From JAISGQ01 sp045604155 (GTDB lineage: Bacteria > Bacillota > Clostridia > Oscillospirales > Acutalibacteraceae): a stretch of DNA of 64,000 bases. Each line of letters opens with the position of its first letter. The first letter of the stretch is position 1. The notes below the pieces were generated by a model that saw nothing but the letters and a program-made list of their open reading frames with translations, ran no database searches and was not told the DNA's origin. A program made the position numbers and the translations under genes. Of the stretch, positions 27,987 to 36,912 are shown in pieces. The stretch is taken from assembly GCA_045604155.1 (NCBI GenBank), contig JAZUNN010000046.1, forward strand, positions 1-64,000. Direction: 5' to 3'.

Positions 27987-29012
27987 ATGGCAAAGCTGCC
28001 CGAAAAAGCATATATTCCTGAAGGTTATCACTCTGAACTGGGTGTAAGAGAAACCGAAAAGGCTATAAAAGAGATAAAGGATTATTTCCAGGAATCACTG
28101 GCTCACAAGCTGAATCTCCAGCGTGTTTCCGCTCCTCTCTTTGTTGACAGAGAATCAGGTCTTAACGATAACCTTAACGGTATTGAAAGACCTGTCAGCT
28201 TTGATATAGGTGAAGACAGAAACGGACACACCTACGAAATCGTTCAGTCCCTTGCAAAGTGGAAGCGTCTTGCACTCAAGCGTTACGGCTTTGAGCATGG
28301 TGAAGGACTTTATACCGATATGAATGCTATCAGACGTGACGAGGAGACAGATAACATCCACTCCCTTTACGTTGACCAGTGGGACTGGGAAAAGGTCATT
28401 TCCAGAGAAGAAATAACTCTCGATCTTCTCATGAACACCGCTCGCAAGATCTATTCTGTCATGAAATCCACCGAGCACCATGTTCTCATGAAATATGGCT
28501 TTGAGGATCTTCTTCTCAACCCCGTTCTTTCCTATGTAACAACTCAGGAGCTTGAGGATATGTATCCCGATCTCACCTCCTCCCAGAGAGAAGACGCCTA
28601 TGTACGTGAGCACGGCTCTGCCTTCATTATGAAGATAGGCGGCAAGCTCAGGTCCGGTGAGATTCACGACGGCAGAGCTCCCGACTACGATGACTGGGAA
28701 TTAAACGGTGACCTTGTTGTTTACAATCCCATTCTTGATATCGCTTTCGAGCTTTCTTCCATGGGTATCCGTGTAGATGCTGAAACCATGAAGAAGCAGC
28801 TTGAAATCCGTGGCTGTGAGGACAGAGCTTCTTTGCCTTTCCACAGCATGGTTCTCAACGATGAACTCCCCCTTACCATGGGCGGCGGTATAGGTCAGTC
28901 AAGACTCTGCATGTTCTTCCTCAGAAAAGCTCACATCGGCGAAGTTCAGGCTTCTGTATGGACTGAGGATACCAAAAAGACCTGCGCTGATGCAGGCGTT
29001 GAATTACTGTAA
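27987..29012 (+). CDS. asnA: aspartate-ammonia ligase (ammonia-dependent asparagine synthetase)
   Basis: Makes asparagine from aspartate and free ammonia with ATP, unlike AsnB, which uses glutamine. The 341-residue protein has the class II synthetase-like fold with LQRVSAPLFV, GIERPVSFD, LYTDMNAIRRDEE, DQWDWEKV and MGGGIGQSRLCM near the end. The ribosome site is weak. It lies between dapF and purF in one direction. Ammonia dependence matches the GMP synthetase downstream, which also lacks a glutaminase domain. Confidence 0.95.
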   Translation: MAKLPEKAYIPEGYHSELGVRETEKAIKEIKDYFQESLAHKLNLQRVSAPLFVDRESGLNDNLNGIERPVSFDIGEDRNGHTYEIVQSLAKWKRLALKRYGFEHGEGLYTDMNAIRRDEETDNIHSLYVDQWDWEKVISREEITLDLLMNTARKIYSVMKSTEHHVLMKYGFEDLLLNPVLSYVTTQELEDMYPDLTSSQREDAYVREHGSAFIMKIGGKLRSGEIHDGRAPDYDDWELNGDLVVYNPILDIAFELSSMGIRVDAETMKKQLEIRGCEDRASLPFHSMVLNDELPLTMGGGIGQSRLCMFFLRKAHIGEVQASVWTEDTKKTCADAGVELL

Positions 29013-29036
29013 TCTATCAGCAAAGGAGATAATGCT

Positions 29037-30449
29037 GTGTTAAATAACGAAAAATTGCACGAAGAGTGCGGCCTGTTCGGTATTTATCTGAACGGCGAGA
29101 ACCTCAATGCTGCACAATGCACTTATCATGCACTTACAGCTCTGCAGCACAGAGGTCAGGAAAGTGCAGGTATTGCAGTCAATGATCGTGGTGTGTTCAA
29201 ATATCACCGTGATCTCGGTCTTGTCAGTGAGGTTTTTACGGGCTCCAGCCTTGATGATCTTGACGGTCAGATAGCTATGGGACACGTCCGTTATTCCCCT
29301 GCAAAATCCAATAACCCCGCCAATACTCAGCCCCTTGTCATGCGTTATGCAAAAGGTACCATTGCTCTTGCTCACAACGGCATGCTCACCAACACAAATG
29401 AAATTATCGAGGAACTCGCACACAGCGGTGCTATTTTCCAGACAACCTCCGATGCCGAGGCTGTTGCTTATCTCATCGCCAAGGAACGTCTTAAAGTCTC
29501 CCGTGTTGAGGATGCAGTTAAAAATGCAATGAAGCAGCTCCACGGCGCATATTCCATGCTTCTTATGAGCCCTCAGAAGCTCATTGCTTTCCGTGATCCT
29601 CACGGTTTCAGACCTCTCTGCATGGGTAAAATAGATAACGCAATCGTATTTGCAAGTGAGTCCTGTGCATTTGATGCCATCGGCGCAGAGCTTATCCGTG
29701 ATGTTGAGCCCGGTGAAATCATCATCTGCGATAAAAACGGTGTCCATTCCGATACCGAGCTTTGCGGTCAGAAAACCAGCCGCTGCATCTTTGAGTACAT
29801 TTACTTTGCTCGCAGTGACTCGGTCATCGATGGGGTTTCTGTTTATGAGTCTCGCCGTGCTGCAGGTCGTGAGCTTGCAAAGCAGATGCCCGTTGATGCC
29901 GATATAGTAATCGGTGTTCCCGAATCAGGCATTGATGCTGCTGTTGGATACTCCGAGGAATCCGGTATTCCCTATGCAAAGGGCATTATCAAGAACAGCT
30001 ACATAGGAAGAACCTTTATCAGACCCGCTCAGTCAGAACGTGTAAGTGCAGTTCGTCTTAAACTCAACGCTCTCAAGAGTGTCATCGGCGGCAAGCGAGT
30101 TGTCATGCTGGACGACTCAATCGTACGCGGTACTACAATGAACCGCATTGTTACCATGCTCCGTGAGGCAGGCGCTACCGAGGTTCACGTCAGAATCAGC
30201 TCCCCTCTCTTCCTCTACCCCTGCTACTACGGTACCGATGTTCCCGATGCAAAGGACCTTATCGCAAACAACCACAGTGTTGAGGAAATTTGTGAGATAA
30301 TCGGTGCTGATTCACTTGACTTCCTTAAACTCGAAAACGTCCGCTGCGCTCTCTGCGGCAAGGATCTTGATGTCTGCACCGCCTGCTTTGACGGCAACTT
30401 CCCCGACGGCATCATTGAATCCGTCAGCAAATACGAAAAGCATTTATAA
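29037..30449 (+). CDS. purF: amidophosphoribosyltransferase
   Basis: Catalyses the first committed step of purine synthesis (PRPP plus glutamine to phosphoribosylamine). It has 470 residues and a GTG start after AAAGGAG. A ten-residue propeptide precedes the nucleophile Cys11 (HEECGLFGIY), as in Bacillus-type PurF. The PRPP-binding motif VVMLDDSIVRGTT lies near residue 355. Cysteines such as C-x2-C near the C-terminus may bind the [4Fe-4S] cluster of this subfamily. guaA follows after 45 bases. Confidence 0.95.
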   Translation: MLNNEKLHEECGLFGIYLNGENLNAAQCTYHALTALQHRGQESAGIAVNDRGVFKYHRDLGLVSEVFTGSSLDDLDGQIAMGHVRYSPAKSNNPANTQPLVMRYAKGTIALAHNGMLTNTNEIIEELAHSGAIFQTTSDAEAVAYLIAKERLKVSRVEDAVKNAMKQLHGAYSMLLMSPQKLIAFRDPHGFRPLCMGKIDNAIVFASESCAFDAIGAELIRDVEPGEIIICDKNGVHSDTELCGQKTSRCIFEYIYFARSDSVIDGVSVYESRRAAGRELAKQMPVDADIVIGVPESGIDAAVGYSEESGIPYAKGIIKNSYIGRTFIRPAQSERVSAVRLKLNALKSVIGGKRVVMLDDSIVRGTTMNRIVTMLREAGATEVHVRISSPLFLYPCYYGTDVPDAKDLIANNHSVEEICEIIGADSLDFLKLENVRCALCGKDLDVCTACFDGNFPDGIIESVSKYEKHL

Positions 30450-30494
30450 TATTGGACAAACTATATTTCAATAAATTAATAAGAGGTGTTTTTA

Positions 30495-31475
30495 ATGGAG
30501 AAAATCGTAAGACCCGAAACCATGGAACGCATCACTACCCCCGAACTCGCTGCAAAGTTCATCGATGAGCAGGTTGCAGAGGTTCGTGCTCAGGTAGGCG
30601 ACAAGAAGGTTCTTCTCGCTCTCTCCGGCGGTGTTGACTCTTCTGTTGTTGCAGCTCTTCTCATCAAAGCAATCGGCAAGCAGCTTGTCTGCGTTCACGT
30701 CAACCACGGTCTCATGCGCAAGGGCGAAAGTGAGCAGGTAATCGAGATCTTCGGCAAGGAACTTGACGCTAACCTTGTTTACATCGACGCTACCGAGCGT
30801 TATCTTGAGCTCCTCAAGGACGTAAGCGATCCCGAGCAGAAGCGTAAGATCATCGGCAATGAGTTCATCAACATTTTTGATGAAGAGGCTGCTAAGCTTG
30901 AAGGTATCTCCTTCCTCGCACAGGGCACCATCTATCCCGACATCATCGAGTCTGACGGCGTTAAGGCTCACCACAACGTCGGCGGTCTTCCCGAAGACAT
31001 GAAGATGGAGCTCGTTGAGCCCATTAAGCTTCTCTATAAGGACGAAGTTCGTGTAGTCGGTGAGGCTCTCGGTCTTCCCCATGCTATGGTTTACCGTCAG
31101 CCGTTCCCCGGCCCCGGGCTCGGCGTTCGTTGCCTTGGCGCGATCACCCGTGACCGTCTTGAAGCTCTCCGTGAGGCTGATGCTATCCTCCGTGAGGAGT
31201 TTGACAACTGCGGTCTCGCCGAGAAGGTATGGCAGTACTTTATCGCTGTGCCCGATTTCAAGAGCGTCGGCGTGAGAGACGGAAAGCGCTATGAAGGCTG
31301 GCCTGCAATCATCCGCGCAGTCAACACTAAGGATGCTATGACCGCTACCATCGAGGAGATTCCCTACGCAGTTCTCCATAAGATCACCGCTCGCATCACT
31401 GCTGAGGTTGAGGGTATCAACAGAGTCGTATTCGACATCACTCCCAAACCTACAGGCACTATTGAGTGGGAATAA
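30495..31475 (+). CDS. guaA: GMP synthetase ATP-pyrophosphatase subunit, no glutaminase domain
   Basis: Converts XMP to GMP. The 326-residue protein contains only the ATP-PPase domain (PP-loop LSGGVDSS near residues 43-50) and the C-terminal dimerisation domain (RQPFPGPGLGVRCLG, ending TPKPTGTIEWE). The normal bacterial GuaA is about 510 residues, with an N-terminal class I amidotransferase of about 190 residues that is absent here. No such domain lies upstream in any frame: only 45 bases separate it from purF. The start at 30495 follows AGAGGTG at 30483-30488. It must use free ammonia or a glutaminase partner encoded elsewhere, as archaeal two-subunit enzymes do. Confidence 0.92.
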   Translation: MEKIVRPETMERITTPELAAKFIDEQVAEVRAQVGDKKVLLALSGGVDSSVVAALLIKAIGKQLVCVHVNHGLMRKGESEQVIEIFGKELDANLVYIDATERYLELLKDVSDPEQKRKIIGNEFINIFDEEAAKLEGISFLAQGTIYPDIIESDGVKAHHNVGGLPEDMKMELVEPIKLLYKDEVRVVGEALGLPHAMVYRQPFPGPGLGVRCLGAITRDRLEALREADAILREEFDNCGLAEKVWQYFIAVPDFKSVGVRDGKRYEGWPAIIRAVNTKDAMTATIEEIPYAVLHKITARITAEVEGINRVVFDITPKPTGTIEWE

Positions 31476-31490
31476 ATCCCGTATCCCCCA

Positions 31491-31548
31491 CCTCCCCATT
31501 TCAGCAAAAAGGGTAAATCAGTTTTATAATTCGAATGACCTTGAGAAT
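31491..31548. repeat. 58-bp repeat, copy A (guaA side)
   Basis: The sequence from 31491 to 31548 recurs in the same orientation at 44626-44683 with three mismatches. It runs from a CT-rich start through CATTTCAGCAAAAA and GGTAAATCAGTTTTATAATT into the first arm of a terminator. Confidence 0.8.
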
Positions 31549-31572
31549 CGCTCTCAGGGTCATTTTTGTTTA
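31534..31572 (+). terminator. guaA: guaA terminator
   Basis: AATGACCTTGAG pairs with CTCAGGGTCATT (one G-U pair) and is followed by TTTTTGTTT. It overlaps the repeated sequence. Confidence 0.85.
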
Positions 31573-32045
31573 CTCTTATTATCTCTTTCCATGCCAACAT
31601 GACGGTCTATGCTCACCCATTAAAACGTCCTAACCATCGCATTTTTACGCCGTGCTCCATCTCCTCCGTCGCCTATCCTCATCTATAAACAACCTTTTCA
31701 TTTCCGATTTTGTCCATATCGGAGGCGGCGGGTGTTTTTATATTTTTATTTGCCCCTTTTTGATGAGGGGGGTTATCTTTTACATAGAGAAATTTTCAAA
31801 ACACGTTTTTGGGAAATAAAAATTGCGCAACCATGCGCCCTCCCAAATTTGCTTTATGTTTTTGGGGATTTTTCATGTTTTTTCAAGTCGTTTTTGGGAA
31901 ATGAGAATTTGTGCTGCAAACGGCTTAACGGGGCGGGATTTCGGTGAATAACCTTGCAAACCAATCCCATTTTCGGGAGTTTTTCATATCTTTTCACTTC
32001 CGTTTTTGGGGAAATTTCATTCTATTTCATATTTGGAGGTTATTT
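31573..32045 (+). repeat. iterated repeats ahead of tnsA: candidate transposon left end
   Basis: No gene is seen in these 473 bases. A core CGTTTTTGGGnAAAT recurs as a direct repeat at 31804, 31889 and 32001. The second and third copies extend leftwards over about 45 bases with the shared parts TTTTTCAT and TTTTCA (31859-31906 and 31969-32018). The first shares TTTTCA plus the core (31788-31818). A weaker relative, TTTTCATTTCCGATTTTG, starts near 31697. Ordered repeats of this size next to tnsA-tnsB are what Tn7-family TnsB binding sites look like (inference). The matching right end was not found. Confidence 0.6.
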
Positions 32046-32447
32046 ATGCGAAAGCGCAACTACAAAGGACGATGCGAAAAGAGAGTTCTCAGCAAGTGTG
32101 ATGGTGTATGCAAGACGTACAGCGTCCTGCAATATGCCTACGCTGACATTCTTGAAGCTCAGTCTGACATCAAGGAGATTCGATGTAATGTTCCACTTAC
32201 AGGACTATCAACAGGTGATTATGTCTCAGATTTTGTTTGCATCAAAGAAGATGGTGAGATGATGGTAAGAGAGTGCGTCATGCGCACTGCCCTTACTAAG
32301 CCTCTGACAGTAAAGTTACTTGATACATCGAGAGTCTACTGGTTGAATCGTGGTATTTCCGATTGGGGGTTGGTTATTGATGCAGAAAAATGTGCTTTTA
32401 CGCAAGGATGGCAATATAATACGTATTCTCGAAGTAGCAGACAATGA
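32046..32447 (+). CDS. tnsA: short TnsA-like transposase endonuclease subunit
   Basis: A 133-residue protein, about half the length of E. coli Tn7 TnsA (273). The N-terminal half (KRVLSKCDGVCKTYSVLQYAYADILE) and the segment DYVSDFVC followed by MMVRECVMR look like a PD-(D/E)xK nuclease core with its Asp and a second acidic residue. SRVYWLNRGISDWGLVID is typical of the TnsA family. TnsA would cut the 5' ends of the element so that transposition is cut-and-paste. The usual Gln/Glu-x-Lys lysine is not evident. GGAGGT precedes the start. The tnsB frame begins 68 bases before its stop. Confidence 0.65.
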   Translation: MRKRNYKGRCEKRVLSKCDGVCKTYSVLQYAYADILEAQSDIKEIRCNVPLTGLSTGDYVSDFVCIKEDGEMMVRECVMRTALTKPLTVKLLDTSRVYWLNRGISDWGLVIDAEKCAFTQGWQYNTYSRSSRQ

Positions 32448-34200
32448 TGTACTGTCAATCAGCTGCAACTCCGTTTCTGTCCCTAAGTGGTGTCCCATTG
32501 AAGCCCTTTCCGAATTTGAATCCTGTGATAACCTTGCCTTATTCCAATCAACGGGCTTTACCCCTGTTCCTATCAATGAACTTTCCGCAAAATGTCGAAA
32601 GACAGCATATGAGCGCTTTAATCTTGTCACCCATGTTATTCCATTTATAGGCGATAAAAAGCAGCGCACTGCCACAATTTTGAAGGTTTCAGAGGACAAC
32701 AGCATCAGCCGCCAGACCGTCTCTTCCTACCTGTGGAAGTATCTTGTATATCAGGATGTTTCTGCTTTGACTCCTGTTGTAAGAAAAAAAGAGCGTGAGC
32801 TTACAGTTGATGAAAAGAACTTCCGTTGGGCTCTTAACAAGTATTACTACAAACCCAGCAAATATAGTCTGTACACTACTTATCTTTTCATGCTTCGAGA
32901 CCGCTACTGTGACAGCGATGGCGTTTTACTCCCTGAGCATCCGTCTTTTAATCGATTCAGATACTTCTACCGCAAAACTTACAAAGTTCAGAACGACATC
33001 ATCTCCCGCAAGGGCATCAAATACTATCAGCGCAACTGCCGTCCGCTGGTCGGAAACGGAGTTCAGGCTTTTGCTCCGTGTATAGGAACAGGTATGCTTG
33101 ACTCCACAATATGCGACATTCATCTTGTTGATGACGGCGGCAATTTTATTGGCAGACCGATATTCACCGCCTGTGTGGATGCTTACAGCGGAATGTGCTG
33201 CGGCTACACTCTTTCACTTGAAGGCGGCGTTTACAGCCTGCGAAATCTTATGATGAATGTTATTGCCGACAAAGTTGCCTGGTGTAAATCTTTCGGTATT
33301 ACCATTGAACTCGATGATTGGAACTGCAGTATGCTGCCTGCACATCTTGTTACTGACATGGGCAAGGAATACGTTTCCGAGAACTTTGACCAGATTACGG
33401 ATTTGGGTGTAAAACTAACTTCTCTGCCTGCATATCGTCCTGAGCTCAAAGGTGTTGTAGAGAAGTTCTTTGACCTGATTCAGCAGTCATACAAACCTTA
33501 TCTATACAGGAAAGGTGTCATTGAAGACGACTGTCAGGAGCGAGGTGTCCACGACTACAGGAAGGATGCTTGCTTAACTCTCTTTGAATTTGAGCAGGTA
33601 ATTTTGAGATGTATTATCTACCATAACACTCAGCGCATATTTGAATCCTTTCCTTATTCTGACGATATGCTGGCACGAGATATACCTCCCCATGCTAATG
33701 CTATATGGAACAACGCCATTTCCAATGGTGTATATAATCTTATTCCTGTTTCTGCAAAAGAGCTGACTATGGTACTTCTGCCGCGAACCAAGGGGCATTT
33801 CAACAGACATGGTTTGTCTGCAAACAAGCTTCATTATTTTAACAGTGAATACAAGGAACAGTGTCTGAGAAAAGACTCAGGTATTGTAGCTTATAACCCT
33901 GACGATGTTTCTGTGGTATGGCTTATGGAAAACGGAGAATACATTCCTTTTGAGCTTATTGAGATTCAGTTTTCAGGCAAGACACTTGATGATGTCCGCA
34001 GGCATATGGCGATGAAAAAAGAGGCTATTGAAGATGCTCAGAGCGGCACTCTGCAGGCAAGGCTCGACCTCATAGCGCACATAGAGGCTATATCTTCTGT
34101 CGCCTCGAAATCAGGTGAAACGAAAATAAAAGGAGTTCGCAAAAACAGGACACGAGAGCGTGCACGGGTACGAAGCGGAGGTAATACAGGCAATGTGTAA
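32380..34200 (+). CDS. tnsB: TnsB-like DDE transposase
   Basis: A 606-residue transposase of the TnsB/MuA/TniA class. The integrase core shows the three catalytic acids: D in MLDSTICDIHLV near residue 240, D in LVTDMGKEYV near 325, and E in GVVEKFFD near 361. N-terminal helix-turn-helix regions and a C-terminal basic tail (KGVRKNRTRERARVR), which contacts TnsC in relatives, are present. TnsB joins the 3' ends of the element to target DNA and binds repeats at its ends. The start at 32380 uses GGGGG upstream; a GTG at 32350 is possible. It overlaps both neighbouring genes. Confidence 0.85.
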   Translation: MQKNVLLRKDGNIIRILEVADNDVLSISCNSVSVPKWCPIEALSEFESCDNLALFQSTGFTPVPINELSAKCRKTAYERFNLVTHVIPFIGDKKQRTATILKVSEDNSISRQTVSSYLWKYLVYQDVSALTPVVRKKERELTVDEKNFRWALNKYYYKPSKYSLYTTYLFMLRDRYCDSDGVLLPEHPSFNRFRYFYRKTYKVQNDIISRKGIKYYQRNCRPLVGNGVQAFAPCIGTGMLDSTICDIHLVDDGGNFIGRPIFTACVDAYSGMCCGYTLSLEGGVYSLRNLMMNVIADKVAWCKSFGITIELDDWNCSMLPAHLVTDMGKEYVSENFDQITDLGVKLTSLPAYRPELKGVVEKFFDLIQQSYKPYLYRKGVIEDDCQERGVHDYRKDACLTLFEFEQVILRCIIYHNTQRIFESFPYSDDMLARDIPPHANAIWNNAISNGVYNLIPVSAKELTMVLLPRTKGHFNRHGLSANKLHYFNSEYKEQCLRKDSGIVAYNPDDVSVVWLMENGEYIPFELIEIQFSGKTLDDVRRHMAMKKEAIEDAQSGTLQARLDLIAHIEAISSVASKSGETKIKGVRKNRTRERARVRSGGNTGNV

Positions 34201-35440
34201 TGAAAACAAGCTGTTAAGCCTTATGCCCGATATGCTGTGTGACGATGAACTTATCTCTGCGCTATCCTGCACACCGCCTTACGACAAAGGCATCAGAAAC
34301 GAAAGCAAAACTGTCAGACTTCTTGCATTGGAACAGCTCTCTGAGATTTATATACCTTCGTCCATGACCTTGGAAATCTACAGCAAGCTCTATCTTGCCA
34401 CACGTCACTCACTGGCAAAGAAGCTCAGTAAAGCTTCTTACATTCAACGAACAGAAAACTTCAAAGCAATAATGCAACTTAACAACAGCAGTGTTCTCGG
34501 CGGCGCTGACAGTTTTACTATTATAGGTACATCAGGCGTAGGAAAAAGCACTGCTGTAAGCAAGGCAATCGAGCTCATTTCTCAGAATGGACTTATTGAG
34601 TTGGATGACCCTTATATGAAGGTTATCCCCTGTATGGTGGTTCAATGTCCTTTTGACTGCTCTGCCAAGGGACTGCTATTTGAGATACTGCGAAAGGCAG
34701 ATGCGCTTCTCGGCACTGACTACTATTCTACTGCACTGCGCCGAAAGGCTACTATTGATGTTCTTATAGGAAGTGTAAGTCAGATTGCGTTAAACCACAT
34801 TGGACTTCTTGTGGTAGACGAGATTCAGAATGTAGTCAACAACAAGTTCGGGAAAAATCTTGTGAGCATGTTGACTCAGCTCATCAACAACAGTGGAATC
34901 TCAATCTGTATGGTAGGCACCCCCGACGTGTCAGACTTTCTCGAACAGGCAGTTCAGCTGGCACGGCGTTCGCTTGGACTCAAATACTCCCGCATGAGCC
35001 TGAATGATGATTTTCTCAAGCTCTGCCATACCTTCTTTTCCTATCAGTATACCAAACACGAAACCGAGCTGACTCCTGCTATTGTTTCATGGCTATATGA
35101 ACACAGCGCAGGCATTGCGGCACTTGTGGTTTCGCTCATCCGTGATGCGCAGGAAATTGCTATCCTTAACGGTACCGAGGAATTGAGCCTCGAAACACTG
35201 CGAGAGGCTTACAACAGACGGTGCAGCACGATGCATTATTATATCGAGACAACCAAACTTCAAACGCTTCCGGCAACCACACAGATTTGCAAAAAGGTGA
35301 CGAGTATGGCGGTACAGACTGTAGAGCCATCCGACGGTGACATCAGCATAGAATATCTGGCGGGTGTTGCAAAATCTGCTCAGACCGATATTGTACCTCT
35401 TCTCAAAAAGCACTTTCCTGTCACGGAGGTGCGTATATGA
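34193..35440 (+). CDS. tnsC: TnsC-like AAA+ target-selection ATPase
   Basis: A 415-residue AAA+ ATPase with Walker A IIGTSGVGKST near residue 112 and Walker B IGLLVVDEIQNV near 205, then the sensor region MVGTPDVSDF. In Tn7-like systems TnsC polymerises on DNA, links the target-binding TniQ/TnsD protein to the transposase and enforces target immunity. The start at 34193 follows GGAGGT; it overlaps tnsB by eight bases and ends with an ATGA overlap with tniQ. Confidence 0.85.
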   Translation: MCNENKLLSLMPDMLCDDELISALSCTPPYDKGIRNESKTVRLLALEQLSEIYIPSSMTLEIYSKLYLATRHSLAKKLSKASYIQRTENFKAIMQLNNSSVLGGADSFTIIGTSGVGKSTAVSKAIELISQNGLIELDDPYMKVIPCMVVQCPFDCSAKGLLFEILRKADALLGTDYYSTALRRKATIDVLIGSVSQIALNHIGLLVVDEIQNVVNNKFGKNLVSMLTQLINNSGISICMVGTPDVSDFLEQAVQLARRSLGLKYSRMSLNDDFLKLCHTFFSYQYTKHETELTPAIVSWLYEHSAGIAALVVSLIRDAQEIAILNGTEELSLETLREAYNRRCSTMHYYIETTKLQTLPATTQICKKVTSMAVQTVEPSDGDISIEYLAGVAKSAQTDIVPLLKKHFPVTEVRI

Positions 35441-36912
35441 TAGGTTTCTTCCTTACGTTATACCCTGATGAGCTGCTTTACAGTTTATTGGCACGGTATT
35501 ATGCATACTCGGGTTATACAGCCTACACCTATGCCGCTGATATACTCTTTGAAAACAAATCAGTAAAGCCAAGCATAGAGTTTATATCAAAGCTTTCTCC
35601 TGAAGTTACGGAACTTCTCTCTCGTCGTGCATCGCTTGCTGAAATAGTGGAAAAGCACACCCTCCTGCCATACTATGCTCGCTTCTACCCCAAGCAGCGC
35701 CTTCTCACTGCCTACAATGGTATGCTTGCAGAGGATAAAACATGGCATAACATCGTGAAACGTACTCCTCTGAAAAACGGAAGCTTTCATTATCTTCGAT
35801 TCTGCCCTCTCTGTGCTGAGGATGATTTGCGCCTTTACGGAGAAACATATTGGCATCGCTCACACCAGCTGCCTCTTGTGGACGTCTGTCCTTTACACAC
35901 CTGTCGATTGGTTGATAGCCCTGTTCCCATAACAAGCATTGACAGTCCATCTCTTGTTTCTGCTGACAGTGCAATTACTTCTGTTGAGCCTGTTTTTTCA
36001 GTGGGAGCTATGGAACTCAGACTATCGCAATATGTTCTTGAGGTATTCCATTCACCGCTCAACTTGAATCCACCAGCTGACATCGGTGCGTTTCTTCACT
36101 CGAAACTTGAACACACAAAGTATGTTTCAAAGCGCGGTGCTAAGCGTAATTTCTCTCTGTTGTTCAAGGATTTCATGAGCTTCTATAATGAAATGCCGAA
36201 CCATCCTCTCTCCTTGGAATGGCAGCTGCAATGCCTGTTTCAGAATAAGCGCTACTCCACTTATGAAGTATGCATGCTTGCTATGTTTTTAGATATCCCA
36301 CCATCAAGTCTTGTTGAAATGAATCTCCCCAAGCACAGTCAAAGCGAGCTGTTTGACGAAAGGGTATTTGAACTCCGTCGAAAAGGACACAGCTATCCTG
36401 AAATTGCCGCCATAATGAATGCTCCCTACGATACAGTAAAGCCCATCGGGGAAGGATTATATGAAAAGAACGACATCAGGCATTCTGGAAAGCCTGTAAA
36501 AACCCGCAAAGTCACTGAGTTATCTTCACTTGATGAAGTGCTTTTGCCGAAGGTCAAGGGGGTATTATTATCTTTGCTTCATGAGGACAGACCTGTAAAA
36601 ATCACCGTCAATAAGGTTGCAAAGGCGCTGAACATCTCCATCTACAAATTACGTTCCGCCAATAAATGCTATGCTGAAATCAGCAAATACGCTGAGTCCC
36701 AGGAGGAATACTGGGCTCGGTATATTGTGTGGGCAGCAAAACAAATAACTGCTCAGGGTAAGAGCATTAACACATGGAGATTATCAGTGGAAACCAATAT
36801 ACGAATCAGAAATCTTCCTCGATGTATCCCCTATCTTGAATCAATGACCGATGATGAAGAATTGCTCAAAAGCATTCTCTCAGCTTTTGAAAAGAAAGGA
36901 AATGATATATGA
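35437..36912 (+). CDS. tniQ: TniQ/TnsD-like target-site protein
   Basis: A 491-residue protein starting with the TniQ signature (LYPDELLYSLLARYYAYSG). It has a zinc-binding region with FCPLCAEDD near residue 121 and VDVCPLHTCRL near 150, followed by helical DNA-binding repeats (RKGHSYPEIAAIM near 315; ITVNKVAKALNISIYKLR near 390). In Tn7, TnsD reads the end of a conserved gene and directs insertion just downstream. The module here lies directly after guaA, so this protein may recognise the guaA end (inference). GGAGGTG precedes the start; tnsC and the resolvase overlap it by four bases each. Confidence 0.82.
   Translation: MIGFFLTLYPDELLYSLLARYYAYSGYTAYTYAADILFENKSVKPSIEFISKLSPEVTELLSRRASLAEIVEKHTLLPYYARFYPKQRLLTAYNGMLAEDKTWHNIVKRTPLKNGSFHYLRFCPLCAEDDLRLYGETYWHRSHQLPLVDVCPLHTCRLVDSPVPITSIDSPSLVSADSAITSVEPVFSVGAMELRLSQYVLEVFHSPLNLNPPADIGAFLHSKLEHTKYVSKRGAKRNFSLLFKDFMSFYNEMPNHPLSLEWQLQCLFQNKRYSTYEVCMLAMFLDIPPSSLVEMNLPKHSQSELFDERVFELRRKGHSYPEIAAIMNAPYDTVKPIGEGLYEKNDIRHSGKPVKTRKVTELSSLDEVLLPKVKGVLLSLLHEDRPVKITVNKVAKALNISIYKLRSANKCYAEISKYAESQEEYWARYIVWAAKQITAQGKSINTWRLSVETNIRIRNLPRCIPYLESMTDDEELLKSILSAFEKKGNDI

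Noticed and set aside
30492..31499. A 335-codon open frame on the minus strand opposite guaA
   Set aside because: It is a shadow of the codon-biased guaA gene: it has no ribosome site, and a conserved enzyme lies on the other strand.
31732..31947. A 71-codon open frame in the repeat region upstream of tnsA
   Set aside because: It spans the iterated repeats, is Phe/Leu-rich by composition, and lacks a ribosome site.
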